The translations under genes were made by a program, and so were the position numbers. From the NCBI GenBank assembly GCA_021775555.1, contig JAJFHP010000044.1:1-59230 (forward strand): a stretch of 59,230 bases of DNA, read 5' to 3'. Shown here in pieces: positions 27,772 to 37,019 of this stretch. Under the pieces are notes generated by a model. It saw only the letters and a list, made by a program, of their open reading frames with translations, ran no database searches and was not told where the DNA came from. This DNA comes from Hyphomicrobiales bacterium (GTDB lineage Bacteria > Pseudomonadota > Alphaproteobacteria > Rhizobiales > Methyloligellaceae). Each line of letters begins with the position of its first letter. Position 1 is the stretch's first letter.

Positions 27772-30165
27772 ATGACTTTCAACCTGAAGATGAAACCAAA
27801 ACTTATAGCCGCATTTCTTATATTCGGCCTTGTCCCATTTGCCGTTATCGGAATGACTGCCCTCACGAAAACCAGCACTGAAATCAAATCGCAGGCATTC
27901 CAGAAACTCACGGCTGTGCGCGAGATCAAGCGAAGCGGTATCGAGCGCTACTTCAATACCATTCGCGATCAGGTCATCACGCTTTCAGAAGACACGATGG
28001 TCATTGATGCGACGCAGGAATTCACCACGGCGATAAAGTCTTTCCGGGAAGAAAACAGCTTGTCTGATGAAAAAGTGGCATCGATGGGCGTTGAGCTGAA
28101 GACCTATTATGACGGTCAATTCGCGCCAGAATATGAAAAGCAGAATGATGGTGCAAAAGCTGACATCAACGGGATTTTTTCCAATCTCGATAAAGATACC
28201 ATTGCTCTGCAATATCACTACATACAGGCAAACAAAAATGCGCTTGGTGAAAAGCACAAGCTTGATGCAGCGAGCGATGCCTCCAGCTACTCAAAGATTC
28301 ATGCGAAGTACCATCCTGCGATCCGCAGCTTCCTGGAAAAATTCGGCTATTACGATATTTTCCTCGTCGATCCGCAGTCCGGCGACATCGTATATTCGGT
28401 CTTCAAGGAACTGGATTACACCACATCCCTGCTTGACGGCCCTTACGCCAAAACGAATTTTGGCGAGGCTTTCCGCAAGGCGCGTGAGTTGAAAAAGCCC
28501 GGCCAGTTCGCCTTTGTCGATTTCAAGCAGTATCTGCCGTCCTACAGCGCGCCGGCGAGCTTCATCGCCGCCCCCATATTCGCATCCGGCAAACTGGTCG
28601 GCGTTCTGATGTTCCAGATGCCGCTTGACCGGATCACGGAAGTTATGAGCGAGCGCGCAGGTCTCGGTGAAACTGGTGAAACCTACTTGGTTGGCTCAGA
28701 TAACCTGATGCGTTCTGACTCCTATTTAGACCCCAAATACCATTCTGTTGTTGCCTCTTTCCGTAACCCTGCAAAGGGCAAGGTTGAGACAGAGGCAGCA
28801 ATAAATGCTCTGTCTGGAAAGAAGGGCGCCAAAATTGTAACGGACTATAACGGCAATCCTGTCCTTTCATCCTTTACACCGGTCGATATCCTTGGATCGA
28901 AATGGGCCCTGCTCGCCGAAATAGATCAAGCTGAGGCGCTTGCTGCTGAAGCAGCAATGACCAAGCTCATGATGATTATCGGCTTGATCGGTGCAGCCAT
29001 GATTGCGGCATGCGGCTTCTTTATCGCCCGCAGCTTTGCCAACCCTATTACTGCAATGACAGGTGCGATGCAGAGTTTGGCCGGTGGAGACAACGAGATC
29101 GAAATCCCCGCGCAGAACCGGAAAGATGAAATCGGCGAAATGGCCGATACTGTTCAAGTCTTCAAGGACAACGCTATCGAGATGAAGCGCCTTGAAGAAG
29201 AGCAGAAGGAGAGCGAGAGGATCGCCACGCAAGAGAAGGCAGCACTGATGAACAAAATGGCTTCGGAGTTCGAGTCAAACGTTGGCGGTATTGTTGAAGC
29301 AGTCGCCTCCGCTGCGACTGAAATGCAGGCTTCCTCTCAATCCATGTCATCAATCGCTGAGGACAGCCGGGACAAGTCGATGGCAGTCGCATCGGCTTCC
29401 GAAGAAGCATCGAGCAATGTGCAGACCGTCGCGACAGCAGCGGAAGAGCTTTCCAGTTCAATCACCGAAATTAGCCGTCAGGTGACACAGTCTTCCGAGA
29501 TTTCATCCCGCGCCGTCGCTGGTGCCAAACAAACGGATGAGAGTATCCGTGGTCTTGTTGAAACGACCAATGCCATTGGCGAGGTTGTAAACATGATCAC
29601 CGAGATTGCCGATCAGACCAATCTGCTGGCCCTGAACGCCACTATCGAGGCCGCCCGTGCCGGTGATGCAGGCAAAGGCTTTGCAGTCGTTGCATCCGAG
29701 GTGAAGGACCTTGCGGCCCAGACATCGAAAGCGACGGAACAGATTGCTGCACAGATCGCCGAGATCCAGGAATCGACCGGAAGTGCTGTCGGCGCCATTG
29801 AAGAGATCACCAAGACCATCGGTGAAATGGACAAGATCGCAACGGGCATCGCCTCGTCGGTTGAACAGCAAGGTGCGGCAACTTCAGAGATCGCCCGCAA
29901 CGTGGAACAGGCCGCCGCCGGCACACGCGAAGTCGCCACCAATATCGACGGGGTGAGCCGGGCAACAGGCGAGACCGGCGATGCGGCGTCAGAAATTAAC
30001 GGCGCTGCAGGTGAGCTTTCACAACAGGCCGAACGCCTGAAGAGCGAGGTCTCGACCTTCCTGAGAGACGTTCGCGAAGGGCCTGGAGAACGCCGCGTAA
30101 GTGACGACCCGAACTACCCGGGACCGGAGAGGCGCACCAGGGACGGACAATCCGAAGCCGCTTAA
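27772..30165 (+). CDS. Methyl-accepting chemotaxis protein with Cache sensor
   Basis: 797 residues from the ATG at 27772 (GGAG about 10 bases upstream). The first membrane segment spans about residues 9-31. A large periplasmic region of roughly 365 residues has a Cache-like element [20 protein letters not shown] second membrane segment lies near 396-418, then HAMP ([19 protein letters not shown]), then a long signalling domain with the hairpin tip [20 protein letters not shown]. There is no C-terminal NWETF-type receptor-docking pentapeptide. The ligand is unknown. It stands alone, with no other che genes in the window. Confidence 0.95.
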   Translation: MTFNLKMKPKLIAAFLIFGLVPFAVIGMTALTKTSTEIKSQAFQKLTAVREIKRSGIERYFNTIRDQVITLSEDTMVIDATQEFTTAIKSFREENSLSDEKVASMGVELKTYYDGQFAPEYEKQNDGAKADINGIFSNLDKDTIALQYHYIQANKNALGEKHKLDAASDASSYSKIHAKYHPAIRSFLEKFGYYDIFLVDPQSGDIVYSVFKELDYTTSLLDGPYAKTNFGEAFRKARELKKPGQFAFVDFKQYLPSYSAPASFIAAPIFASGKLVGVLMFQMPLDRITEVMSERAGLGETGETYLVGSDNLMRSDSYLDPKYHSVVASFRNPAKGKVETEAAINALSGKKGAKIVTDYNGNPVLSSFTPVDILGSKWALLAEIDQAEALAAEAAMTKLMMIIGLIGAAMIAACGFFIARSFANPITAMTGAMQSLAGGDNEIEIPAQNRKDEIGEMADTVQVFKDNAIEMKRLEEEQKESERIATQEKAALMNKMASEFESNVGGIVEAVASAATEMQASSQSMSSIAEDSRDKSMAVASASEEASSNVQTVATAAEELSSSITEISRQVTQSSEISSRAVAGAKQTDESIRGLVETTNAIGEVVNMITEIADQTNLLALNATIEAARAGDAGKGFAVVASEVKDLAAQTSKATEQIAAQIAEIQESTGSAVGAIEEITKTIGEMDKIATGIASSVEQQGAATSEIARNVEQAAAGTREVATNIDGVSRATGETGDAASEINGAAGELSQQAERLKSEVSTFLRDVREGPGERRVSDDPNYPGPERRTRDGQSEAA

Positions 30166-30217
30166 CACCAAACGAGCGCGATGCAGCTTTCCGTGTTTGA
30201 AACCGCCCTGATCGGGC

Positions 30218-31201
30218 CTAGCGGCTGAGTCTGGAATTTGCCCGGAAGGCGAAACCTGCGACCGAGGGCTTCTTGGGTGCGAAGCCGAACGTGGCGCCGT
30301 GGCCGATGGTAGCTTGAGAGGCTGCTGTAGAGGCTGGAGCGGTGGTCGATGCCTGGCGCCTGATAATACTTTGCTTCGGTGCGTTGGACTTGGCTTCCTG
30401 GAAAATCGGCGCCTTGGGAATAGCTTCAACCGGCAGACGCTCATATTTGGGGCAGGCTGCCGAAGGGTCCCTCGGAGCTTTGCCGTTCACGAAGTTCACA
30501 TTGACCAGATAGCGCCGCTCGCACACATCCACCTTGGGTGGCAACCGGGTATCTTCGAAATCCTTGTAGCCCTGGTACAGATTGTTGCGCCAGAAGGCAT
30601 AATGCTTGTTGCGAGAGTGACGGCGCATATTCTCAACCGTCATGCGGAAAGGCAGCGCCTGAACGTCGAACGCCTCCTGACCCCCGGTGAAGGCTTCGCG
30701 CGCCATCGCATAAATTTCCTCGATCAGTGCATCGGTCATTGCATAGCAGCCAGCGGAGCGGCAATCGCCATGAACCATCAGATATTTACCGGTGCGCTTG
30801 TGCGCCTTGTCGAAGGCGTTTGGAAAGCCGAGATTAAACGACAGGTGATAGGAACTGTTCGGGTTCATCAGCTTGCTGGAGACCTTGTAGAAGCCTTCGG
30901 GCGACTGCTTGTCGCCAATTTTGTATTTGGGACCAAGCGCGCCCGAGTAGTTGCAGATGGGATAGGTCTTGAAATGATGGAAACGGCCATCGTCCTTGGC
31001 CTTCCAGATTTCAAGCTCGGATTCTTCTTTGAAGATGCGCAACATGATCGGGGCATCCTCGCGCATATCTTTTTGCGCGAGCAGGGCTTTCGCCTCGGCC
31101 GGAAGCGGCTTCATATGCGGCGGCACCACCTGGCTGCACCCGGCGAGTCCAACGGCAGTGGCTGCCGCGATCAGCAATGAACGTTTAATGGATCGATCCA
31201 T
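30218..31201 (-). CDS. L,D-transpeptidase family lipoprotein (YafK-like)
   Basis: 327 residues from the ATG at 31201 (AGGGG upstream). A lipoprotein signal ends in the lipobox LAGC near residue 22. The catalytic motif HGDCRSAGCYAMTD near residues 141-154 is the YafK-type variant of the L,D-transpeptidase active site, with the nucleophile Cys in SAGC. YafK/DpaA in Escherichia coli detaches Braun lipoprotein from peptidoglycan, so this enzyme may cut or form such links; which is unknown. The last 80 residues are Ala/Pro/Ser-rich and weakly conserved in appearance. Confidence 0.9.
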   Translation of the reverse strand: MDRSIKRSLLIAAATAVGLAGCSQVVPPHMKPLPAEAKALLAQKDMREDAPIMLRIFKEESELEIWKAKDDGRFHHFKTYPICNYSGALGPKYKIGDKQSPEGFYKVSSKLMNPNSSYHLSFNLGFPNAFDKAHKRTGKYLMVHGDCRSAGCYAMTDALIEEIYAMAREAFTGGQEAFDVQALPFRMTVENMRRHSRNKHYAFWRNNLYQGYKDFEDTRLPPKVDVCERRYLVNVNFVNGKAPRDPSAACPKYERLPVEAIPKAPIFQEAKSNAPKQSIIRRQASTTAPASTAASQATIGHGATFGFAPKKPSVAGFAFRANSRLSR

Positions 31202-31498
31202 TGATAGTGCCCCTAATGCACAATGATCACCATCCAATAGGTCAGGTTAATACGAAGTTAAGTTAGAGCGAAAGTCATTGTGTTGTCTCACCCTTTCACT
31301 TGCAATCCACAATATGGTGAACGCTCTGGGTGCGGGTATGACCCTATCAGGGTATTTTGGGGCCGATTTTGCGGCAAATGAACCAAATAGTTCAGCTTCT
31401 CCCAGCCACATTTCGCCGCACCCCGTCCTGACCTGAAGTCCGGTGGAGTTCATACATTGTCCCTGCCTTCACAGAGGTTCTGGCAGAATCCAGCTTGT

Positions 31499-31843
31499 CT
31501 AATTCTTGCAGGGCTGGGCGGTGACCTTGCAGCGCCATCCACCCCTTCGTGCCTTGTTGCACGAGACGGACTTGCCCTGCGCCAGGGAGTAATGCCCCCA
31601 GGCCTTGCCATATTCCCACACGGTAAAGCCGGACCAGCGCTTCACCGCGGCAGCCTTTGCCGCGCTTTTGCTCGCTCCGTGTCCGCGTCCGTGGTGATTG
31701 TGGGTGCCTAAAAGCACGCGGCAGACCTTGCCGTTGCTCCCCTTTTCCCCCCAGGAAATTGCCTTTGCCGGGGTTGGTTCAAGCAGGGCGGGCAGAGCGC
31801 ACACCACTGCGACCAGGCCATACTTCAAAACACGATTGACCAT
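31499..31843 (-). CDS. Small secreted Trp/Cys-rich protein
   Basis: 114 residues. The N-terminal segment VNRVLKYGLVAVVCALPALLEPTPAKA is a clear signal peptide. The mature part, about 87 residues, is basic and has a HNHHGRGHGA stretch, conserved-looking tryptophans (RWSGFTVWEYGKAWGHYSL) and four cysteines (VCRV, SCNK, RCKV, PCKN) that could form disulfides. I do not recognise a characterised family, although small secreted proteins with this W...W...C...W.C...C spacing are common in alphaproteobacteria. It is preceded by the L,D-transpeptidase terminal region and followed by an unrelated membrane protein. Confidence 0.7.
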   Translation of the reverse strand: MVNRVLKYGLVAVVCALPALLEPTPAKAISWGEKGSNGKVCRVLLGTHNHHGRGHGASKSAAKAAAVKRWSGFTVWEYGKAWGHYSLAQGKSVSCNKARRGGWRCKVTAQPCKN

Positions 31844-32054
31844 GTCATCTCCAACTCTGTTACTGAATCTACTTCTCTATAAACCTCTCATTTCAATTGA
31901 AGCGCCCCCGCGCCAACCTCAAGGATTGGAGCTTCAGATCTCAGTCTAGGTTGATTTTATGTGAGAGTTGAAGGTGGCAAAGTGTTTCAGGTGCACGATT
32001 TTTTTCATCTGTGGCAGAATTCACACGTCGTCTTTGTGCATGGTTTTGCTTAAT

Positions 32055-32072
32055 CTGGCTGGAAAATCAGCC
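32055..32072 (-). other. Hairpin overlapping the end of the 32067-32696 gene
   Basis: TGGCTG and CAGCCA pair perfectly around a 6-base loop at the stop codon of the upstream membrane-protein gene. No T run follows, so it is not a classical terminator. Confidence 0.3.
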
Positions 32073-32696
32073 ACATGAGGTCGTACAGGGCACCGATGTG
32101 CGGGTTTTCTTACCCTTCATCACATTGACCACCTCTTTGTAGCAGGCGCCACCCTCCTGCACGATCCGGATGATCCTGGTTCCCTGCATGACCTGGCACT
32201 TGGTGGTGCTGGCCTGCGCCATCCGGGTCATCTCCTGCCTGGGCCGGACATTTGAGGAATGAGCCAATGCACTCGCATGGGCCTTGCTGAACAGCGAGAG
32301 AGACGAAACAGCAGAAGCCGTTTTTAGCCGCTCAAGGGAAATCCACTCCACGATACGGTCGGTTGCTGGCGCCACCACCTCGATCAGCACGTCGCCATTG
32401 GTGCAGGCACCAACTTTCACGAGCGTATTTTCTGCCGTTTTGATCTGCTGGTAGTTAATGTTCTGGGCGCAGGCAAAATTCTTGATCCAAAGCCGCTGCT
32501 GCTCTTCGGCATGTTTCACCGCACCAAACTCGATGTCGTAGATGAAGGCCTTGTAGTAATCCAATCCGGTCGGGATCGCGCCAATCAGCGCGCCCACCAC
32601 AGTGGGATACAGGAACAGGCGCTGCCACCATTTGCGGTTGCCCGTTGCAGATGAAAGGGACAACTCGGCCGTGCCAAGGATCTTGCTCTCGGACAT
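32067..32696 (-). CDS. Membrane protein of unknown function upstream of accA's strand partner
   Basis: 209 residues from the ATG at 32696, which has an excellent GAGAGGAGAG ribosome site (the longer ORF has none). One membrane helix lies near residues 25-50 (LYPTVVGALIGAIPTGLDYY). The remainder is probably outside the cytoplasm and has cysteines at NFACAQ, GACTNG, TTKCQV, GGACYK and PCTTSCG. I recognise no family. It ends beyond accA on the same strand, with an 87-base gap to the accA stop, and may be read by read-through from accA. Confidence 0.65.
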   Translation of the reverse strand: MSESKILGTAELSLSSATGNRKWWQRLFLYPTVVGALIGAIPTGLDYYKAFIYDIEFGAVKHAEEQQRLWIKNFACAQNINYQQIKTAENTLVKVGACTNGDVLIEVVAPATDRIVEWISLERLKTASAVSSLSLFSKAHASALAHSSNVRPRQEMTRMAQASTTKCQVMQGTRIIRIVQEGGACYKEVVNVMKGKKTRTSVPCTTSCG

Positions 32697-32783
32697 ATTT
32701 CGCTCTCCTCTCAGAGTCAGGGCACCGTGACACAATAAATTGGACGCAAAGTTGACCGCAATGAGGCCCGGGGTGTGAAACCG

Positions 32784-33737
32784 CTAGAGCCGCTCACCGA
32801 TATCAAGATATTTCTTGCGGCGCGAGGCGCGGATGTCATCGCCGCTCATACCGTCGAATTCCGACAGCGCGGAAGCAAGCGCCTCGCCGGTATCTGCGAT
32901 GGTGCGGGCCGGATCGCGGTGAGCGCCGCCCAAAGGTTCAGGAACAATATCGTCGATAACGCCGAATTCCTGCAAATCCTGCGCTGTGATCTTCATGTTG
33001 GTCGCTGCATCCTTGGCGCGCCCCGAATCGTGCCACAGGATCGATGCGGCAGCCTCAGGTGACGCGACCGTGTAAATGGAATGCTGCAGCATGATAACCC
33101 GGTCGGCAGTGGCGATCGCGACGGCACCGCCTGATCCGCCCTCGCCGATGACAGCGGTGATGATCGGCACGCGCAAATTCAAACAGCATTCGATGGAGCG
33201 CGCGATGGCTTCCGCCTGCCCGCGTTCTTCCGCGCCGATGCCCGGATACGCGCCTGCGGTATCAACCAGCGTGATGACGGGTACGTTGAACTTGTCGGCA
33301 AGTTCCATCAGCCGGATGGCCTTTCGGTAACCCTCGGGCCGGGCCATGCCAAAATTATGCTTCAGCCGGCTTTCGGTATCGGACCCCTTCTCCTGGCCGA
33401 TGACCATAACCGGGCGGCCCTGGAAGCGGCCAAGCCCACCGATCATCGCATGGTCTTCGGAAAAATAGCGGTCACCGGCAAGCGGTGTGAACTCTTCCAG
33501 CAGGGCATCGAGATAATCCACGAAATGCGGGCGCTGCGGGTGGCGGGCAACTTGCGTCTTCTGCCACGGGCTCAGTTTGGCATAGGTATTCTGAAGCGCG
33601 TCATGCGTCTTGGCTTCAAGCTTGGCGATTTCATCAGTAAAGGAAATATCTTCGCCGCCGCTGGTGAGCGCACGAAGCTCAGCAACCTTGTTTTCAAGCT
33701 CGGCAATGGTTTTCTCGAAATCGAGATAGGTACGCAT
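32784..33737 (-). CDS. accA: Acetyl-CoA carboxylase carboxyltransferase subunit alpha
   Basis: 317 residues from the ATG at 33737, giving the canonical MRTYLDFEKTIAELE. RFQGRPVMVIGQEKGSDTE, RLMELADKFNVPVITLVDTAGAYPG and IGEGGSGGAVAIATADRVIML are typical. With AccD (not in the window) it transfers the carboxyl group from biotin to acetyl-CoA, the first step of fatty acid synthesis. The longer ORF adds three codons. A -10-like TATAAT lies about 45 bases upstream. Confidence 0.97.
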   Translation of the reverse strand: MRTYLDFEKTIAELENKVAELRALTSGGEDISFTDEIAKLEAKTHDALQNTYAKLSPWQKTQVARHPQRPHFVDYLDALLEEFTPLAGDRYFSEDHAMIGGLGRFQGRPVMVIGQEKGSDTESRLKHNFGMARPEGYRKAIRLMELADKFNVPVITLVDTAGAYPGIGAEERGQAEAIARSIECCLNLRVPIITAVIGEGGSGGAVAIATADRVIMLQHSIYTVASPEAAASILWHDSGRAKDAATNMKITAQDLQEFGVIDDIVPEPLGGAHRDPARTIADTGEALASALSEFDGMSGDDIRASRRKKYLDIGERL

Positions 33738-33779
33738 GATGTCCACTTTTCAGCCTTTCAGCCTGTCTCGGGTTGATCG

Positions 33780-33785
33780 ATTATA
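33780..33785 (-). promoter_or_regulatory. Candidate accA -10 element
   Basis: A perfect TATAAT (complement of 33780-33785) lies 43 bases before the accA ATG. The -35 position (TCACGT at 17-base spacing) is poor, so activation or an extended promoter would be needed. Confidence 0.35.
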
Positions 33786-33886
33786 CGTAAGTCAGTCCAT
33801 AGACGTGACTCATAATTCAATTGTGGCAGTTCCATGACGGCTGTGAAGCCCTTGTGGAGAGTTATTCACATCCCAGGCGCCGAATT

Positions 33887-34852
33887 TCATCCGCTCTTGC
33901 CACCGCGCGCCAGTGGATGATGCTGATGCACCAGGGTACGCAAGCGCTCCTCCAGGACATGGGTATAGATCTGGGTGGTGGAAATATCCGCATGGCCCAG
34001 CAACTGCTGCACGGATTTGAGATCTGCCCCGCGCTCCAGCAAATGTGACGCGAAAGCGTGGCGCAGGACATGCGGAGATACACTCATGTTATCAAGTCCC
34101 GCTGCGTGCGCGAGTTCCTTCAATTCCTGGGTGAAACGCTGGCGCGTGAGATGTCCCTGCCTGGCGCGCGAGGGGAACAGCCATTTGGACTTCGCGTCCG
34201 CCCCGCCCGCTTCAACAAGTGCCTCGGCGTATGCCGCGTGGGTTGCAATGGCCTTGCTGGTCAGTGGAACAATGCGCTCTCTTCCACCTTTTCCGCGCAC
34301 CATGATGACACGTTCACCCGTGCTGAGTGCCGAGCTGGGCAGGGAAACAAGTTCGCTCACCCGTAATCCCGATGCGTAGAGGATTTCCATCAGGCAATGG
34401 AGCCGCAGCGCCTTGAGACGCTTTTTCCCGCGTGCAGCCGCGGCGCGCTGCTCCGCTATTTTCAACAACTCATCCACATCCGCCACGCTCAGCACCTTGG
34501 GCAACGGCCTGGCCGGCTTGGGGCTCTCGACAGAGGCCGCCGGATCATCGGAGCGAGTGCCCTCAGCATAGAGAAAACGGAAGAACTGGCGCAGGGCCGA
34601 AAGCTTTCGTGCCCGCGAAGATGCGGCAAGACCACGGCTCCCCAATATCTGCAAATATGAGACGATGTCATCGGCTGCCGCACTCGTTGAGTCGCACCCG
34701 CGCGCCTTAACCACGTTTAGAAAATCTTCCAGATCGCACCGGTAGGCCTCCAGCGTATTGGACGCCGCACCGCGCTCGGCACTCAGCATTTCCAGAAAAG
34801 CGTCCAGGTGAAGCGCGCTATCGCCGCTGGGTTGTGTACCGGATTTGCTCAT
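33887..34852 (-). CDS. xerD: Site-specific tyrosine recombinase XerD
   Basis: 321 residues. An N-terminal SAM-like core-binding domain (about 15-100) is followed by the catalytic domain with Arg in ASGLRVSEL, Lys in VRGKGGRERIVPL, His/Arg in HVLRHAFASHLLERGADL, and the tyrosine nucleophile in TTQIYTHV. It resolves chromosome dimers at dif with XerC. The GGAGGA stretch upstream of the ATG is strong. A TTATTCACA DnaA-box-like sequence lies past its stop (33862-33870). Confidence 0.95.
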   Translation of the reverse strand: MSKSGTQPSGDSALHLDAFLEMLSAERGAASNTLEAYRCDLEDFLNVVKARGCDSTSAAADDIVSYLQILGSRGLAASSRARKLSALRQFFRFLYAEGTRSDDPAASVESPKPARPLPKVLSVADVDELLKIAEQRAAAARGKKRLKALRLHCLMEILYASGLRVSELVSLPSSALSTGERVIMVRGKGGRERIVPLTSKAIATHAAYAEALVEAGGADAKSKWLFPSRARQGHLTRQRFTQELKELAHAAGLDNMSVSPHVLRHAFASHLLERGADLKSVQQLLGHADISTTQIYTHVLEERLRTLVHQHHPLARGGKSG

Positions 34853-34900
34853 GACCGCGTCCTCCGCCCGGGATCGCGTTCCCGAATGCTATTACCCGGG

Positions 34901-35047
34901 TCAGTTTCTTTGCAGTTTCAGGTTCCGCACCGGCTTGCTGATTTCTTTTGTCTCAGGCTCGAAATGGGTGGCAAGCACATAGAGCGTTCCACTCGCGATT
35001 CCGCCAAGCACGGCCAAAACAAAAAGAAATCGTAACAGACTTGGCAT
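34901..35047 (-). CDS. 48-residue single-helix membrane protein between xerD and aroK
   Basis: Translating the minus strand from the ATG at 35047 gives 48 residues beginning MPSLLRFLFVLAVLGGIASG, with one membrane segment (residues 4-27, RFLFVLAVLGGIASGTLYVLAT) and a charged tail (HFEPETKEISKPVRNL). The stop is at 34901. A short protein with this pattern, one helix then a FEPE-like segment, is commonly found next to aroK/xerD in alphaproteobacteria, sometimes mislabelled histidine kinase. It lies 48 bases upstream of xerD on the same strand. The ribosome site is weak (GGTGAAA). Confidence 0.7.
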   Translation of the reverse strand: MPSLLRFLFVLAVLGGIASGTLYVLATHFEPETKEISKPVRNLKLQRN

Positions 35048-35152
35048 TTAAATATTTTTCACCGCCGCAATGATATTGCAATTGCCGTTGTATGTCAGAA
35101 ACACCACATACACTTGATACAAGCCGCAGCTGGTCCCGCAGAGCTATTGCGA

Positions 35153-35181
35153 TTGGCATCTTCTGTACGGCAAACTAAAAG
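35153..35181 (+). promoter_or_regulatory. Possible aroK promoter
   Basis: TTGGCA (35153-35158) is followed after 17 bases by TAAAAG (35176-35181), about 60 bases before the aroK ATG. Both elements are moderate matches. Confidence 0.3.
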
Positions 35182-35240
35182 ACGTTGTGGCCTCGTTGCA
35201 ACCGGTATGAAGCCGCAGACCGGATGAAAGAAGACTTAAT

Positions 35241-35828
35241 ATGCCCTCGAGGGTCCAATCTCGCAAGCGCGCTGAGAATGACTCCAAGTCCATCGCCATA
35301 CGCAAGGGACTGGGAGACAGGAGCGTAGTCCTTATCGGATTGATGGGGGCGGGCAAAACCGCGATTGGCCGCCGTCTTGCCAACCGGCTGAACCTGGACT
35401 TCGTCGATGCGGATACGGAAATCGAAAGCGCTGCAGGTAAAAGCATCTCGGACATATTCGCCGATCACGGAGAAGCTTATTTCCGCGACGGGGAAAGACG
35501 GGTGATCGCCCGGTTGCTGGGCGATGGGCCTCAGGTACTTGCAACGGGCGGCGGCGCCTATATGAATGAGGAAACACGCGAGACGATTGCGCAGAGCGGC
35601 GTTTCGGTGTGGCTTAAAGCCGATTTGAAAGTCTTGCTGGAGAGGGTCGTCAGGCGCGATCACAGGCCTTTGCTGAAAATCGATGACCCGAAAGTGGTCA
35701 TGAAGCGCTTGATGGATGAGCGCTACCCGGTCTATTCCAGCTCGGACATAACGGTGAAAAGCCGCGATGTGCCCCACGAGGTGATCGTGAACGAGATCAT
35801 ATCCGAACTGGAAAAAGGCCTGCGATGA
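35241..35828 (+). CDS. aroK: Shikimate kinase
   Basis: 195 residues. The P-loop GLMGAGKTAIGRRLA, the shikimate-binding LDFVDADTEIE and the LATGGGAYM motif are present. It phosphorylates shikimate in the pathway to chorismate. The N-terminal 25 residues are basic and unlike the core, so the true start could be slightly downstream, but GAAAGAAG precedes this ATG. aroB follows after 45 bases, which fits a shared transcript. Confidence 0.95.
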   Translation: MPSRVQSRKRAENDSKSIAIRKGLGDRSVVLIGLMGAGKTAIGRRLANRLNLDFVDADTEIESAAGKSISDIFADHGEAYFRDGERRVIARLLGDGPQVLATGGGAYMNEETRETIAQSGVSVWLKADLKVLLERVVRRDHRPLLKIDDPKVVMKRLMDERYPVYSSSDITVKSRDVPHEVIVNEIISELEKGLR

Positions 35829-35873
35829 AGCAGGATGTGATGAAAAAGATAGCGAGAGGTTGACGCGGTCCCA

Positions 35874-37019
35874 ATGGACGCGGAGCCAGATTTACCAGAC
35901 GACGTCAAAAACCTGCGCACCGTGCCGGTGGGCCTGGGTGCACGCAGCTATGATATAATTATTGGCGGCGGGTTGCTGACCCATGCTGGCGCGTTGATCG
36001 CCCGTCATCACGGCACATCGAAATGCGCCATCGTCACAGATGCCAATGTTGCGGGCTTTCACCTGGATGCGCTCACGTCCAGCCTTGGCGATGCATGCCC
36101 GCTTGCCGGTACAATCACACTCAATGCGGGCGAGGCCACCAAATGTTTCTCTGAGCTCGCCAGCCTGAGCGAACGCCTGCTTGAGCTGGGTGTTGAGCGC
36201 GGTGATGTTGTCATTGCCTTTGGCGGCGGGGTGATCGGTGACCTGGCCGGCTTCGCCGCAAGTATATTGCGCCGGGGCGTGAATTTCGTACAAATTCCCA
36301 CATCCCTGCTGGCACAGGTGGATTCATCCGTGGGCGGCAAGACCGGCATTAACACGCCCCAGGGCAAGAATCTCATCGGCGCATTCTACCAGCCACGCCT
36401 GGTCATTGCCGACACCGATGTGCTGGAAACCCTGCCTGAACGCCAGTTCCGCGCAGGTTATGCCGAGATGGCCAAATATGGCCTGTTGGGTGATGCCGGT
36501 TTTTTCAATTGGCTGGAGAAAAACTGGAAAAATGTCTTTTCAGGCGGAGCGTTGCTGGCACAGGCAATCGAGACCTGCTGCAAAGCAAAGGTGGCCATTG
36601 TTGAAGAAGATGAGCATGAGATGGGCAAACGCGCCCTGCTGAATCTCGGGCACACCTTTGGCCATGCACTGGAAGGGTTTGCCGGATATTCGGACCGGTT
36701 GCTGCATGGCGAGGCGATTTCCATCGGTATGGCGCTGGCGTTCGAATATTCAAACGAGATGGAATTGTGCAAGGGCCAGGACGCACAGCGTGCAATCCGT
36801 CATCTTGAAGCGGTTGGCCTGCCGACTAATATTGGCCAGATCCCCGGCGGCACGCCAACATCATCCCAGTTGATGGACCTCATGGCGCAGGATAAAAAGG
36901 TGCAAGCTGGCGTGCTTACCTTGATACTGGCACGCGGCATTGGCGAGGCCTTCATTGAGCGCGGCGTGGACCAGGCCAATTTGAAGGACTTCCTCACACG
37001 CAAATGTAGCGAAAAATGA
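35874..37019 (+). CDS. aroB: 3-dehydroquinate synthase
   Basis: 381 residues. VIAFGGGVIGDLAGFAASILRRGVNF, IPTSLLAQVDSSVGGKTGIN, EMAKYGLLGD and LNLGHTFGHALE are the NAD- and metal-binding signatures of AroB. It makes dehydroquinate from DAHP, the second shikimate-pathway step. It follows aroK and overlaps the next gene by ATGA, so all three are one operon. Confidence 0.97.
   Translation: MDAEPDLPDDVKNLRTVPVGLGARSYDIIIGGGLLTHAGALIARHHGTSKCAIVTDANVAGFHLDALTSSLGDACPLAGTITLNAGEATKCFSELASLSERLLELGVERGDVVIAFGGGVIGDLAGFAASILRRGVNFVQIPTSLLAQVDSSVGGKTGINTPQGKNLIGAFYQPRLVIADTDVLETLPERQFRAGYAEMAKYGLLGDAGFFNWLEKNWKNVFSGGALLAQAIETCCKAKVAIVEEDEHEMGKRALLNLGHTFGHALEGFAGYSDRLLHGEAISIGMALAFEYSNEMELCKGQDAQRAIRHLEAVGLPTNIGQIPGGTPTSSQLMDLMAQDKKVQAGVLTLILARGIGEAFIERGVDQANLKDFLTRKCSEK

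Noticed and set aside
31341-31353. ACCCTATCAGGGT dyad upstream of the secreted Trp/Cys protein's neighbour, considered a terminator or operator
   Set aside because: Only a 5-bp stem with a 3-base loop and no long T run; too short to support a call.
33862-33870. Perfect DnaA-box match (TTATTCACA) beyond xerD, considered as an origin signal
   Set aside because: A single box with no cluster, AT-rich unwinding region or origin-linked genes; such a match is expected by chance.
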